DNA from: Planctomycetota bacterium
Lineage (GTDB): Bacteria; Planctomycetota; MHYJ01; JACPRB01
Assembly (NCBI GenBank): GCA_035574235.1
Contig: DATLZA010000027.1
Coordinates: forward strand, 1-43,757
Reading direction: 5' to 3'
Length of the DNA: 43,757 nucleotides
The position numbers and the translations under genes were made by a program. Positions within the stretch are counted from its first letter, which is position 1. The number at the start of each line of letters is the position of its first letter. This document shows positions 1 to 8,482 of the stretch, in pieces. Under the pieces are notes generated by a model. It was not told the origin of the DNA and searched no databases. It saw only the letters and a program-made list of their open reading frames with translations.

Positions 1-193
1 CCAAGGGCTGCGCCGGGGACCGATCGCCTCGTGGTAGAGGTGGGCCAGGCGAACCAGACGCCGCATGACCCGGCAATCCAGGTACGAAAGAGCGATCAGG
101 TGCTCCCCGAGGGGGTGGTAACGATGTCCCTGATCAGTCCATTATGAAGAGTATTCTCGTTGTATATACTCCTTTCAGGGAGTATCATTCAGC
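1..193. other. Left edge, no assignable gene
   Basis: Two overlapping frames stay open to the left edge. On the plus strand frame 1 runs from base 1 to a TGA at 145-147. On the minus strand a frame enters from base 1 and is closed upstream by a stop near 144. Neither resembles a family I recognise, and the minus frame has no ATG near its expected beginning. One could be the end of a neighbouring gene. The segment from about 140 to 190 is AT-rich and looks like a promoter/operator region for the genes that follow. Confidence 0.3.
166..185. promoter_or_regulatory. Inverted repeat, possible operator
   Basis: A perfect 7-bp inverted repeat, ATACTCC (166-172) and GGAGTAT (179-185), has a 6-nt centre. 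It lies just before the GTG at 194 and overlaps a -10-like TATACT at 165-170. The position fits an operator for a dimeric regulator, or a hairpin at the 5' end of the transcript. The matching -35 is weak. Confidence 0.35.
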
Positions 194-454
194 GTGAACG
201 CGGCTACGCGGGCGAAGCGCGGCAAGGTCCGGAAGACGTCCGAGGCGCGACCGGTTCCGGACGTGCTGGATTTTTACGACGGCCTCGTGGTGGAGCTGGA
301 CCGCCTGCGGGCGCTGGCGGAGCTTCTCGGATGCGCGGGGGAGCGGCTCGATCCGCGCGTCTTGGGAGGGGTGGCATGTCTCCTGGAAGACGTGGAGCGG
401 CGCATGAGGGAGGCGCTGCGGGGTCTGTGGGAGGGAAGGAAGCGGAAAGGATAG
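194..454 (+). CDS. Small hypothetical protein
   Basis: An 86-residue protein from a GTG start. I do not recognise the family. The first 20 residues are basic. The rest reads as two or three amphipathic helices rich in Leu, Arg and Glu (LDFYDGLVVELDRLRALAEL, then LLEDVERRMREALRGLW), and it ends in a basic tail (GRKRKG). There is no signal peptide or membrane segment. Its end overlaps the predicted start of the receiver-domain gene by 28 bp, so the two are probably co-transcribed. It could be a small partner or DNA-binding protein of the receiver, but this is only inferred from position. Confidence 0.5.
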   Translation: MNAATRAKRGKVRKTSEARPVPDVLDFYDGLVVELDRLRALAELLGCAGERLDPRVLGGVACLLEDVERRMREALRGLWEGRKRKG

Positions 455-855
455 ACGCGTCCGCGGGGCGGGCGGCCCGCCGGGTTCTCGTGGCGGACGA
501 CGACGCCTCGATCCGGACGTACTTGGCGGCGATGCTGTCGGGCGACGGATGGGAAGTGGATTGGTGCGAAGACGGCGTTTCGGCGCTTGAGGCGGCTCGC
601 TCGGGGGCGCATGAGCTTCTGATCCTGGACGTTCTCATGCCGCGCCTGACGGGACTGGAGGTCCTGCGGGAAGTGCGGGCATGGGGATCGCGGGTGCCGG
701 TCATGCTTATTTCCGGGACGCTCTGGGACGGGGTGATCCGGGCGGCTTCGGCGATGAGCGGGCCGACGGTCTGCCTGGCCAAGCCTTTCGGGCCGGCCGA
801 CGTTCGGCGCGCCCTGGCGCGCCTGGGGGAGGCGGTCCGGCGCGGGTTCGGGTAA
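427..855 (+). CDS. Stand-alone response-regulator receiver protein
   Basis: A CheY-like receiver domain of about 142 residues with no output domain. Visible features are the acidic pocket D24-D25-D26, phosphoacceptor D68 in the LILDVLMP segment, the switch residue S96 in LISGT, and the conserved K119 in LAKPFGP. The start is the GTG at 427. The frame stays open further upstream, but that sequence is Gly/Arg-rich and lies inside the preceding gene in another frame. Such single-domain regulators relay phosphoryl groups or act by protein contact. No histidine kinase is in the window, so its partner is unknown. Confidence 0.8.
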   Translation: MGGKEAERIDASAGRAARRVLVADDDASIRTYLAAMLSGDGWEVDWCEDGVSALEAARSGAHELLILDVLMPRLTGLEVLREVRAWGSRVPVMLISGTLWDGVIRAASAMSGPTVCLAKPFGPADVRRALARLGEAVRRGFG

Positions 856-1064
856 GGGGAAATCGTTTCGACGCGGGGGCGCGCGCGGTCCGGGAAAGGT
901 CTCGAGTGCGACCGGGGTTGTGGCGGACCGAACGGGGGCACAACGGGCGGACGGCGCGCGCGGCTCTCCGCCGGGCTCGTGCCCCGTGGGGGCATGGGGT
1001 TGTCCAGGTCGTGCCCCTATTCCGGCCCGGCGGGGCTCCGCATCGGTTTTGCTCGCCTTTTGCC
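856..1064. other. Intergenic region, no gene seen
   Basis: The gap between the receiver gene and glmU is 354 bp in all, and this part holds no convincing coding frame. A short hairpin is present (TGCCCC at 980-985 and GGGGCA at 989-994) without a T-run. The glmU promoter follows at 1065. Confidence 0.4.
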
Positions 1065-1094
1065 TTGACTTGGCCCCGGGGGGTCCGCTAGACT
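1065..1094 (+). promoter_or_regulatory. Sigma70-type promoter for glmU
   Basis: TTGACT at 1065-1070 and TAGACT at 1089-1094 are 18 nt apart. Transcription would begin near 1101, leaving a leader of about 109 nt before the glmU GTG at 1210. It would drive the whole glmU-to-dnaB run. Confidence 0.55.
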
Positions 1095-1209
1095 CCCCAC
1101 GCCTCCGGTCGTATGACCCCGCATGCGCGGGCGCCGTGCCGTTTGCGCGGCGGCCGATTACCGCGGCGGGAACCGAGAGTTTGGCGAGAGCTCCCGAACG
1201 AGGCTCGTC

Positions 1210-2499
1210 GTGTCGCTCGAGAACGTCAAGGCCGTCGTCCTGGCCGCCGGCAAAGGCGTCCGGATGAAGTCCGAACGCGCCAAGGTCCTTCACGAGGTCC
1301 TCGGCCGGCCGGTCCTGGACTACGTTCTTCGCCACCTGCGGGCGGCGGGCGTCGAAGATATCGTTCTCGTCGTCGGCCACCAGGCCGACCGCGTCCGGGC
1401 CGCCGCGCCCGGCTGCCGCTGCGTCGAACAAAAAGAACAGAAAGGGACCGGCCACGCGCTCCTTTCGGCCGAGCCGGCGCTGGCCGGATTCTCCGGCGAT
1501 CTTTTCGTCCTGGCCGGCGACGCGCCCCTCATCGGACCCAATACCCTGCGGCGGATGCTCGACGAGCACCGCCGCGCCGGCCGCGACGCCACCTTCCTCT
1601 CCGCCTGCCTCGACGACCCCACCGGCTACGGCCGCGTTCTGCGCGACCGCGCCACCGGACGGTTCCTCCGCTTCGTCGAAGAGGCCGACGCCGCCCCCGA
1701 GCAGAAAAACATCCCCGAATGCAACTCCGGAGCCTACGTCCTGCGCGCCCCCGCGATCTTCGAGGCCCTCCGCGAGGTCCGCCCCGACAACGCCAAGGGC
1801 GAAATCTACCTTACCGACGCGCTGGCGGTCCTGGCCTCCCGCGGCCGCCCCGTGGACGCCTGCCGCTCCCAGAACCCCGCCGAGATCTACGGCATCAACA
1901 CCCGCCGCGACCTCGTCGCCGTCACGAATTTCCTGCGCTGGAAAATCCTCGAGCATCACATGGACGGCGGCGTCACCGTCGTCGATCCCTCCACGACCTT
2001 CATCGAGGACGACGTGACGATCGGCGCGGACACCGTGATCCACCCCTTCACGGTCATCCGCCGCGGCGTGTCGATCGGCCGGGGCTGCGAGGTGGGCCCG
2101 TTCTCCCACCTGCGGCCGGGAACCGTCCTGGAGGACGGCGCGGAGATCGGAAATTTCGTCGAGGTGAAGAAATCCCGCGTGGGGCCGCACTCCAAGGCCA
2201 AGCACCTCACGTACCTCGGGGACGCCGTTTTGGGGGCCCACGTCAACATCGGCGCCGGCACGATCACCGCCAACTACGACGGCGTCTCGAAGCACCCCAC
2301 GATCATCGAGGACGGCGTCCAGACGGGTTCCCACACGGTGCTCGTGGCGCCCGTCCGGGTGGGGAAGGGCGCCAAGACGGGCGCCGGGGCCGTCGTCGCC
2401 AAGGGCGAGGTGCCTCCGGGCGCCGTCGTCGTGGGGGTTCCGGCGCGGCCGCTTCGTCCCAAGGCGCCGCCCGAGGCGGGGAAGAAGGCGTCCTCATGA
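1210..2499 (+). CDS. glmU: Bifunctional GlmU (UDP-GlcNAc synthesis)
   Basis: Makes UDP-N-acetylglucosamine in the cytoplasm: acetyl transfer to glucosamine-1-phosphate, then uridylyl transfer from UTP. The 429-residue protein has an N-terminal nucleotidyltransferase domain opening with LAAGKGVRMKSERAKVLH; the family usually has GTRM where this has GVRM. A left-handed beta-helix acetyltransferase domain follows, with hexapeptide repeats and the GAGTITANYDG loop. The GTG at 1210 puts the protein start just before the nucleotide-binding loop, as in homologues; an ATG at 1123 would add an Arg-rich extension without family likeness. The last bases overlap the prs start as ATGA, so translation is probably coupled. 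Slightly shorter than the E. coli protein (456 residues). Confidence 0.95.
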   Translation: MSLENVKAVVLAAGKGVRMKSERAKVLHEVLGRPVLDYVLRHLRAAGVEDIVLVVGHQADRVRAAAPGCRCVEQKEQKGTGHALLSAEPALAGFSGDLFVLAGDAPLIGPNTLRRMLDEHRRAGRDATFLSACLDDPTGYGRVLRDRATGRFLRFVEEADAAPEQKNIPECNSGAYVLRAPAIFEALREVRPDNAKGEIYLTDALAVLASRGRPVDACRSQNPAEIYGINTRRDLVAVTNFLRWKILEHHMDGGVTVVDPSTTFIEDDVTIGADTVIHPFTVIRRGVSIGRGCEVGPFSHLRPGTVLEDGAEIGNFVEVKKSRVGPHSKAKHLTYLGDAVLGAHVNIGAGTITANYDGVSKHPTIIEDGVQTGSHTVLVAPVRVGKGAKTGAGAVVAKGEVPPGAVVVGVPARPLRPKAPPEAGKKASS

Positions 2500-3437
2500 A
2501 GAATTCGCTGGCCGTCTTCTCGGGAAACGCCAACCCGGCGCTCGCCAAACGGGTCTGCGACTACCTGGGGCTTCCCCTGGGCCGCGCCGACATCGGCCGG
2601 TTCCCCGACGGGGAAATCGATCTCAAGATTCTCGAGGACGTCCGCGGCGCCGACGTCTACGTGGTCCAGCCCACCTGCCCGCCCGTCAACGAAAACCTGA
2701 TGGAGCTCCTGATCCTCATCGACTGCCTGCGGCGGGCGAGCGCCGAGCGGATCACGGCGGTGGTGCCCTATTTCGGCTACGCCCGGCAGGACCGCAAGGC
2801 CGAAGGACGCGTCCCCATCAGCGCCAAGCTCGTCGCCAACCTCATCACCGCCGCCGGCGCCAGCCGCGTCCTCTCGGTGGACCTCCACGCCCCCCAGATC
2901 CAGGGCTTTTTCGACATCCCCACCGACCACCTGTACGCCGCGCCCGTCCTCATCGAATACTTCCGGCGTCTCGATCTCAAGGACGTCACGGTGGTTTCCC
3001 CGGACGTGGGCGGCATCAAGATGGCCCGCGCGTACGCCAAGCGCCTGGGGGCGGGACTGGCCATCTGCGACAAGCGCCGCAGCGGTCCCACGGAAACCGA
3101 GGTCATGCACGTCATCGGCGACGTCCAGAAGCGGAACGTCGTTCTCGTGGACGACATGATTTCCACGGGCACCTCGATCACCGAAGCCGCCCGGGCCTGC
3201 CGGCAGCACGGCGCCCGCGACATCTACATCTGCGCCACTCACGCCGTCCTGGCGGCCAGCGCGGTCGAGAAACTCGCCCGCGCGCCGCTCAAGGAGGTCG
3301 TCGTCACCGACACGATCCCCCTGGACGGAAAGGAAAAGCAGCTCGGGAACCTCCGGATTCTGTCGATCGCCAACCTCCTCGGGGAGGCGATCCGCCGGAT
3401 CCATCATTCGGAATCCGTCAGCAGCCTGTTCCTGTAG
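2496..3437 (+). CDS. prs: Ribose-phosphate pyrophosphokinase
   Basis: Transfers pyrophosphate from ATP to ribose-5-phosphate to give PRPP for nucleotide, His and Trp synthesis. The 313-residue length is typical of class I enzymes. It has the early FSGNANPALA segment, the flexible loop with YARQDRKAEGR, the VDLHAPQIQGFF metal/ATP region and the PRPP loop VVLVDDMISTGTS. The ATG overlaps the glmU stop by 4 bp. The glmU-prs-rplY-pth order occurs in many bacteria. Confidence 0.96.
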   Translation: MKNSLAVFSGNANPALAKRVCDYLGLPLGRADIGRFPDGEIDLKILEDVRGADVYVVQPTCPPVNENLMELLILIDCLRRASAERITAVVPYFGYARQDRKAEGRVPISAKLVANLITAAGASRVLSVDLHAPQIQGFFDIPTDHLYAAPVLIEYFRRLDLKDVTVVSPDVGGIKMARAYAKRLGAGLAICDKRRSGPTETEVMHVIGDVQKRNVVLVDDMISTGTSITEAARACRQHGARDIYICATHAVLAASAVEKLARAPLKEVVVTDTIPLDGKEKQLGNLRILSIANLLGEAIRRIHHSESVSSLFL

Positions 3438-3451
3438 AGGAGAAGAAGGCC

Positions 3452-4135
3452 ATGGCCGAATCCTTCATGATCGACGCCGAGAAGCGCGACCGGCTGGGCA
3501 CGCGCGTGGCGCGCCGCTACCGCAAGGCGGGCAAGATTCCCGCGGTCCTGGCCCGGAAGGGCGAGGCGCCGCTTCACCTGCTCGTGGACGCGCGGGAGTT
3601 CGAGCGCGTGGTCAAGCGGCACGCCCGCATCGTGACCCTGCGCCACCCCGCCGGACAGGACAAGGTGTTCATCAAGGAGGTGCAGTACGACCACCTGGAC
3701 GAGCACATGATCCACGTGGACTTCGCCAAGGTGGCCATGGACGAGCTTCTGACGCTCGAGGTGCCCCTCGTGCTCAAGGGCAAGCCCGTGGGGGTGACGG
3801 AGGAGGGCGGCGTCCTCGATCAGTACGTCAAGACCCTGCGCATTCAGTGCCTCCCGGACGCGATTCCGGAGGCGGTCGAGGCGGACGTGACGGGGCTCAA
3901 GAAGGACGTCAACCTGACGGTCAAGGATCTGAAGCCTCCGGCGGGGGTCAAGATCCTCAACGAGCCGGATCTGACCGTGGCCGTGGTCACGGAGCACAAG
4001 GTCGAGGAGGCGCCGGCGGCGGCCGCGGCGGCGCCCGGGCCCACGGAGCCCGAGGTCATCAAGAAGGAGAAGCCCGAGGAGGGCGCCGAGGAGGCTCCGA
4101 AGAAGGAAGCTCCCAAGAAGGAGGAGAAGAAGTAG
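3452..4135 (+). CDS. rplY: Ribosomal protein bL25, long (CTC) form
   Basis: Binds 5S rRNA in the large ribosomal subunit. The 227-residue protein has the N-terminal L25 beta-barrel (GTRVARRYRKAGKIPAVL) and a C-terminal CTC domain, so it is the long form rather than the about 94-residue E. coli type. The last 45 residues are a low-complexity Ala/Pro/Glu/Lys tail, probably disordered. The start is the ATG at 3452, preceded by an AGGAG ribosome site, 14 nt after prs. Confidence 0.93.
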   Translation: MAESFMIDAEKRDRLGTRVARRYRKAGKIPAVLARKGEAPLHLLVDAREFERVVKRHARIVTLRHPAGQDKVFIKEVQYDHLDEHMIHVDFAKVAMDELLTLEVPLVLKGKPVGVTEEGGVLDQYVKTLRIQCLPDAIPEAVEADVTGLKKDVNLTVKDLKPPAGVKILNEPDLTVAVVTEHKVEEAPAAAAAAPGPTEPEVIKKEKPEEGAEEAPKKEAPKKEEKK

Positions 4136-4146
4136 CGGCCGGGCTC

Positions 4147-4746
4147 ATGAAAGTCGTGCTCGGGATCGGCAATCCCGGCGAGAAGTACGCCGAGACGCGC
4201 CACAACGTGGGCTGGAAGGTGGTCGACCGGCTGGCGGAGCGGATCGGCGCCCGGTTCCGCAAAGCCGGCTTCGAGTTCTGGGCCGCCGAGGGGCGGCTGG
4301 GCCGGCGCGAGGCGACGCTCGTGAAGACGTGGACGTACGTGAACGAAACAGGGCGGGCGATCCCGGAGATCCTGAAGCGGTACGGCGACGACCTTCTCGT
4401 CGTGTGCGACGACGTGAACCTGCCGCTGGGGGCCCTGCGGATCCGGCCCAAGGGCTCCAGCGGGGGCCACAACGGCCTGCGCTCGATCGAGGCGGCGCTC
4501 GGGCACGACGCCTACGCGCGGCTGAGGATCGGCGTGGGCGGAGGGAGGCCGGACCCCGACTGGGTGCTCGGGAAATTCGCCCGCGAGGAGCGGCCCGTGA
4601 TCGAGGAGGCCGTGGCGGCCGCCTGCGACGCGGTCCGGTGCTGGGCCGAGGAAGGCCTGGAAGCGTCGATGACGAAGTTCAACCGCCGGGGTCCCCCCGC
4701 CGCCGAGGCGCCGGGGGGTGCGGCGAAAGGAGGATCCGACCGGTGA
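4147..4746 (+). CDS. pth: Peptidyl-tRNA hydrolase
   Basis: Releases tRNA from peptidyl-tRNA that drops off the ribosome. The 199-residue protein opens with the Pth signature LGIGNPGEKYAETRHNVGW, with catalytic His at residue 19. It retains the DDVNLPLGALRIRPKGSSGGHNGLRSIE region and ends in a short Ala/Gly/Pro tail beyond the usual C-terminal helix. It starts 11 nt after rplY, and its TGA overlaps the GTG of rpsF (GTGA), implying coupling. Confidence 0.95.
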   Translation: MKVVLGIGNPGEKYAETRHNVGWKVVDRLAERIGARFRKAGFEFWAAEGRLGRREATLVKTWTYVNETGRAIPEILKRYGDDLLVVCDDVNLPLGALRIRPKGSSGGHNGLRSIEAALGHDAYARLRIGVGGGRPDPDWVLGKFAREERPVIEEAVAAACDAVRCWAEEGLEASMTKFNRRGPPAAEAPGGAAKGGSDR

Positions 4747-5153
4747 GCGTGAGAACGTACGAGGGAATGCTTCTGGTGGAGCCCACCGTGGCCAGCCGGG
4801 AGTGGAACCGCGTGGTCGAGGAAGTCGAACGCGTGGCCAAGCGCAACGGGGCCGCCGTGCTCCAGATCACCAAGTGGGGGGAGCGCAAGCTCGCCTATCC
4901 CGTCCGCAAGGTGAACCGGGGCGCCTACGTCCTGGCGTACCTGGCGGCGCCCCCCAAGGCGGTGGCCAAGATCCGGGCGGACCTGCAGCTTTCGGAAGTG
5001 GTCCTCCGGAGCCTGATCCTGCAGCACGAGGGGGAGCTGCGCAAGGAGCCGCCCAAGGATTTCGAGACGGCCGGTCCGCTGCCGCCCAAGACGGATCTGG
5101 GCGGCCGCCCGCCGGGGCCCCCGCGTCCGGCGTTCGAGGGCCGTCCGTCGTAA
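4743..5153 (+). CDS. rpsF: Ribosomal protein bS6
   Basis: Small-subunit protein that pairs with bS18. The 136-residue protein contains the S6 fold (YEGMLLVEPTVASREW, then WGERKLAYPVRKVNRGAYVLAYLAA) and a 30-residue Pro/Gly-rich tail. The start is the GTG at 4743, overlapping the pth stop. A GTG at 4749 is also possible and would shorten the protein by two residues. The order rpsF-ssb-rpsR-rplI is a conserved bacterial block. Confidence 0.94.
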   Translation: MSVRTYEGMLLVEPTVASREWNRVVEEVERVAKRNGAAVLQITKWGERKLAYPVRKVNRGAYVLAYLAAPPKAVAKIRADLQLSEVVLRSLILQHEGELRKEPPKDFETAGPLPPKTDLGGRPPGPPRPAFEGRPS

Positions 5154-5172
5154 CCCGTAAGGAGGTTCGCCC

Positions 5173-5601
5173 ATGGCCAGCGTGAACAAGGTGCTCTTGC
5201 TCGGGAACCTGACGCGCGACCCGGAGCTCCGCTACACCCCGCAGGGCGCGGCGGTGTGCGAGTTCTCGCTGGCGCTCAATCGGGCGTACACGAGCAAGCA
5301 GACGGGCCAGCGCGTGGAGGAAGTGTCGTTCGTGGACGTCGTCGCCTGGGCCCGCACGGCGGAGCTGTGCGCCGAGTATCTCAAGAAGGGGCGGCAGGTG
5401 TTCGTCGAAGGGCGGCTCACCCAGGACCGCTGGGAGTCCCCGGAAGGCAAGAAGATGAGCAAGCTCCGGGTCACCGCGGAGGCCGTGACCTTCCTGGGCG
5501 GGCGCCCCGCCGGCGAGGCCCGGCCCGGGGCCGCGCCGGGGTCCGCCCCCGCGGCCGCCGAGGAGGCTCCCCCGGAGCCCGATGCGGAAATGCCGTTTTG
5601 A
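5173..5601 (+). CDS. ssb: Single-stranded DNA-binding protein
   Basis: Coats single-stranded DNA during replication and repair. The 142-residue protein starts MASVNKVLLLGNLTRDPELR, the usual OB-fold opening. It keeps FVDVVAWARTAELCAEYLKKG and ends in an Ala/Pro/Glu-rich linker with the tip DAEMPF, a variant of the partner-binding acidic tail (DDDIPF in E. coli). An AAGGAGG ribosome site lies 5163 onward, before the ATG. Confidence 0.95.
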   Translation: MASVNKVLLLGNLTRDPELRYTPQGAAVCEFSLALNRAYTSKQTGQRVEEVSFVDVVAWARTAELCAEYLKKGRQVFVEGRLTQDRWESPEGKKMSKLRVTAEAVTFLGGRPAGEARPGAAPGSAPAAAEEAPPEPDAEMPF

Positions 5602-5631
5602 GCGAAGGTTTGAGGAAGGAGAACGTCAGCC

Positions 5632-5910
5632 ATGCCTCGAGTCGAACGCGACCGCGATGAGCGGGACGACCGGCGCAAGAAGTACACCAAGTTCCGCAAG
5701 GACAACCGGTGCCGCTTCTGCCGCGACCAGGTCGGAGAGGTGGACTACAAGGACCTCCAGGTCCTGTTCAAGCTGTGCACCGGGCAGGGGAAGCTCTATT
5801 CCCGCAAGCGCTCCGGCAACTGCGCGTATCATCAGCGCAGCGCGCAGGCCGCCGTCAAGCGCGCCCGCTTCATGGCCATGCTTCCGTACGTGGGAACCGG
5901 CAGCCTGTAA
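5632..5910 (+). CDS. rpsR: Ribosomal protein bS18 (zinc-ligand form)
   Basis: Small-subunit protein, partner of bS6. The 92-residue protein keeps Cys27, Cys30 (CRFC), Cys64 and His67, as expected for the zinc-binding version, plus Cys49. The core RSAQAAVKRARFMAMLPYV is standard. The Arg/Asp-rich N-terminus (about 15 residues) is longer than in E. coli. It follows ssb by 30 nt and precedes rplI by 13 nt. Confidence 0.94.
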   Translation: MPRVERDRDERDDRRKKYTKFRKDNRCRFCRDQVGEVDYKDLQVLFKLCTGQGKLYSRKRSGNCAYHQRSAQAAVKRARFMAMLPYVGTGSL

Positions 5911-5923
5911 CCGCGAGGGTCCT

Positions 5924-6424
5924 ATGAAAGTGCTGCTCTGGCAGGACGTCGAGAAACTGGGAAAGCGCGGCGAGATCGTGGAGGTCCGCGACGGCTACGC
6001 GCGCAACTACCTGCTTCCCCGGCGGCTGGCGGGGATCCCCACGCCCGCCGCCTACCGGGAGCTGGAGCTCGAGAAGCGCCGCGCCGCCAAGCGCGAGGCC
6101 GCGCTCATCAGCGACGCGAAAGCCGTCGCCGAGAAGCTGGCCGCCCTCCCTTCGGTCTCGATCGAGGTCAATACCAACGAACAGGGCCAGCTCTACGGGA
6201 GCGTGACCCCGACCATGATCGCCGACGCCCTCCGCGCCCAGGGCCTCAAGGTCGAGGCCAAGGCGATCGAGATCCCCGAACCCATCAAGCAGGCCGGGAC
6301 GTACGAGGTCACGATCCACCTTCACCGCGACGTGCGGCCCGCCCTCAAGGTGTGGGTCCTCTCCACCCGGGCCGTCCAGCCCGGCGAGAAGAAGGCCGAG
6401 GACGCCGCGCCGCCCGCGCCGTAG
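5924..6424 (+). CDS. rplI: Ribosomal protein bL9
   Basis: Large-subunit protein bL9. The 166-residue protein begins MKVLLWQDVEKLGKRGEIVEV with the DGYARNYLLPRRLA signature of the N-terminal 23S-binding domain. A long charged helix and the C-terminal domain (GQLYGSVTPTMIADAL) follow. An Ala/Pro tail extends the usual 150-residue length. Confidence 0.94.
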   Translation: MKVLLWQDVEKLGKRGEIVEVRDGYARNYLLPRRLAGIPTPAAYRELELEKRRAAKREAALISDAKAVAEKLAALPSVSIEVNTNEQGQLYGSVTPTMIADALRAQGLKVEAKAIEIPEPIKQAGTYEVTIHLHRDVRPALKVWVLSTRAVQPGEKKAEDAAPPAP

Positions 6425-6507
6425 GGTATATAGTCTCCAGGGAAGCGCCGGGCCGCCCGCCTTCGCCCGCGCCGGGGCGGGCCGGCCCGTTCCGAGGGAG
6501 GGGAGCC

Positions 6508-7887
6508 ATGACGACCGCCGCCCGCAACCCGGTGCCGCCCGCCGACGTCCTCCGGGCCGCCCCGCTGCCCCAGAGCCGGGAGGCCGAAATGGCCCTCCTC
6601 GGGGCGATGATCTACGACAACGAGATCATCGGCGACGTCGTCGAGCTCGTCAACCAGCGGGAGATGTTCGCCTTTCCCGCCCATCAGACGATCTTCGAGG
6701 CGATCCTGCGGCTGCACCTGGACCGCAAGCCGATCGACCTCGTGGTCCTGCGGGACGAGCTGGCCCGCGACCGGCGCCTGGAGTCCGTCGGCGGCGCGGA
6801 ATACCTGGCCTCCCTGGTCGGAAACCTCCCCGACTCCGCCCACGCCCCCGAATACGCCCGCACCGTCTACGAGAAATTCGTCCTGCGCAACATCATCGAG
6901 ACCTGCAACCGCATCGTCCACCAGGCCACCCAGGTCACCGAGGACGTCGAGGCCGTCCGCGAGGAAGCCGAGCGCGCGCTCTTCCAGGCCCTGGCCCGCG
7001 GCGAGAAGGGCACCGTGCGCACCATGACCGACATCCTCCACGAGACCTTCCAGAAGATTCAGGACTTTCACGACCGCAAAGGCCGTCTCCTCGGGATGCC
7101 CACGGGCTTCTACGAACTGGACGACCTTCTGTCGGGTCTTCAGGCGGGCCAGCTCTACATCATCGCCGGCCGTCCCTCCATGGGGAAGACCAGCCTGGCG
7201 ATGAGCATCATCGAGAACGTCGCCCTCAAGGAGCAGAAACGGGTCCTGTTCTTCTCCCTCGAAATGGCCGCCGAGCAGATCGCCCAGCAGATGCTCTGCT
7301 CCCATACCCGCGTCCCTTCCCACCTCCTGCGCACGGGAAAGATCTCCGAGGAGGATTACTACCGGCTGACCCTGGCCGCCGGGACCCTGAGCGAGGCCCG
7401 CATCTTCATCGACGACTCGGCCGACCTCTCCGCCCTCGAGGTGCGCACCCGCGCGCGGCGCATGAAGGCCAAGGAAGGACTCGACCTCGTCGTCGTCGAT
7501 TACCTGCAGAAGATGCACGCCCGCCAGGGGAACCGCGCCCCGGAGTCCCGCCAGCTCGAGATCGCCATGATCTCCTCCAACCTCAAGGCCATGGCCAAGG
7601 AGCTCAACGTGCCGGTGATCGCCCTGGCCCAGCTCAACCGCGCGCCCGAGGGACGCGAGGACCGCAAGCCCATGCTCTCCGACCTGCGCGAGTCGGGCGC
7701 CATCGAGCAGGACGCCGACGCCGTGATGCTCCTCTATCGCGAGGAGTACTACAACCCCGACACCGAAAAGAAGGGCGTGGCGGAGGTGATCCTGGCCAAG
7801 AACCGCACCGGCCCGACCGACACCGTGGAGCTGGCGTTCCTTAAGGACTTCACCCGCTTCGAAAATCTCGCGGCGCGCCCCACGTAG
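6508..7887 (+). CDS. dnaB: Replicative DNA helicase DnaB
   Basis: Hexameric 5'-3' helicase of the replication fork. The 459-residue protein has the N-terminal domain (PQSREAEMALLGAMIYDNE) and a RecA-like C-terminal ATPase with Walker A GRPSMGKTS (G221 to S229, catalytic Lys227). A Walker B-like segment LDLVVVDYLQKM and the late ALAQLNRAPEGR and SDLRESGAIEQDAD motifs are also present. No intein. A GAGGGGAG ribosome site precedes the ATG at 6508. It closes the rpsF-ssb-rpsR-rplI-dnaB block. Confidence 0.96.
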   Translation: MTTAARNPVPPADVLRAAPLPQSREAEMALLGAMIYDNEIIGDVVELVNQREMFAFPAHQTIFEAILRLHLDRKPIDLVVLRDELARDRRLESVGGAEYLASLVGNLPDSAHAPEYARTVYEKFVLRNIIETCNRIVHQATQVTEDVEAVREEAERALFQALARGEKGTVRTMTDILHETFQKIQDFHDRKGRLLGMPTGFYELDDLLSGLQAGQLYIIAGRPSMGKTSLAMSIIENVALKEQKRVLFFSLEMAAEQIAQQMLCSHTRVPSHLLRTGKISEEDYYRLTLAAGTLSEARIFIDDSADLSALEVRTRARRMKAKEGLDLVVVDYLQKMHARQGNRAPESRQLEIAMISSNLKAMAKELNVPVIALAQLNRAPEGREDRKPMLSDLRESGAIEQDADAVMLLYREEYYNPDTEKKGVAEVILAKNRTGPTDTVELAFLKDFTRFENLAARPT

Positions 7888-7903
7888 GGAAGGAGGTCCC
7901 GTC

Positions 7904-8482
7904 ATGCGATATCCCGCCGCCGCGGCGGCGCTGGCGTTCGTCCTGGCCGCCTGCGCGTCCGCCGAGTCCTGGCCCGGGCCTTCGCGTCCGTTCCGGGGCA
8001 AGATCCACGGGATCCCCGGCATGATCGAGGCGGAAGATTTCGACGAGGGCGGGGAAGGCGTGGCCTACCACGACGCCGAGGCGCGCAACCTCGAGACCCG
8101 CGGCGCCCCGTACCGCGAGTCGGGAGTGGACCTCGAATGGCGTCCCGAGGCGCGCGGGGGCTACAACCTGGGATGGACCCGGCCGGGCGAGTGGCTCGTC
8201 TACACGGTGGAGGTCCGGGAATCCGGCCTCTATCGGCTGGATACGAGCGTGGCCTGCAAGGGCCCGGGCGGGACGTTCCGGATCGAGTTCGGCGGCGTGG
8301 ACCGCACCGGGCCGATCGAGATTCCCGACACCGGAGGATGGCAATACCTCAAGCCTCTTTCCCGCGAAGGCCTCCGCCTGGAGGCGGGCCGCTGGGCGAT
8401 GAGGGTGGTCCTGGACCGGCCGGGCGCTTCGGGCAGCATCGGAGACATCGACTTCTTCACGTTCACGCGGGTGGGTCCGTGA
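7904..8482 (+). CDS. CBM6-like lipoprotein
   Basis: A 192-residue exported protein. A hydrophobic signal ends in the lipobox LAAC with Cys17. The rest resembles a carbohydrate-binding module of the CBM6 type: the opening IEAEDFDEGGEGVAYHD, the central WTRPGEWLVYTVEVRESGLY, and the closing GSIGDIDFFTF. Such modules bind glycans and usually ride on glycoside hydrolases, yet no catalytic domain is attached. Its TGA overlaps the GTG of the next gene, so the two are likely translated together. It could bind a cell-surface or extracellular polysaccharide; the ligand is unknown. Confidence 0.7.
   Translation: MRYPAAAAALAFVLAACASAESWPGPSRPFRGKIHGIPGMIEAEDFDEGGEGVAYHDAEARNLETRGAPYRESGVDLEWRPEARGGYNLGWTRPGEWLVYTVEVRESGLYRLDTSVACKGPGGTFRIEFGGVDRTGPIEIPDTGGWQYLKPLSREGLRLEAGRWAMRVVLDRPGASGSIGDIDFFTFTRVGP

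Noticed and set aside
980-994. Hairpin before glmU as a riboswitch
   Set aside because: A lone 6-bp stem upstream of the predicted promoter matches no riboswitch I know.
1123-1209. N-terminal extension of GlmU from the ATG at 1123
   Set aside because: The added residues have no GlmU likeness; the GTG at 1210 gives the expected beginning.
274-2334. Long minus-strand frame opposite glmU and the receiver
   Set aside because: Low-complexity translation, no known domain, and glmU is certain on the other strand.
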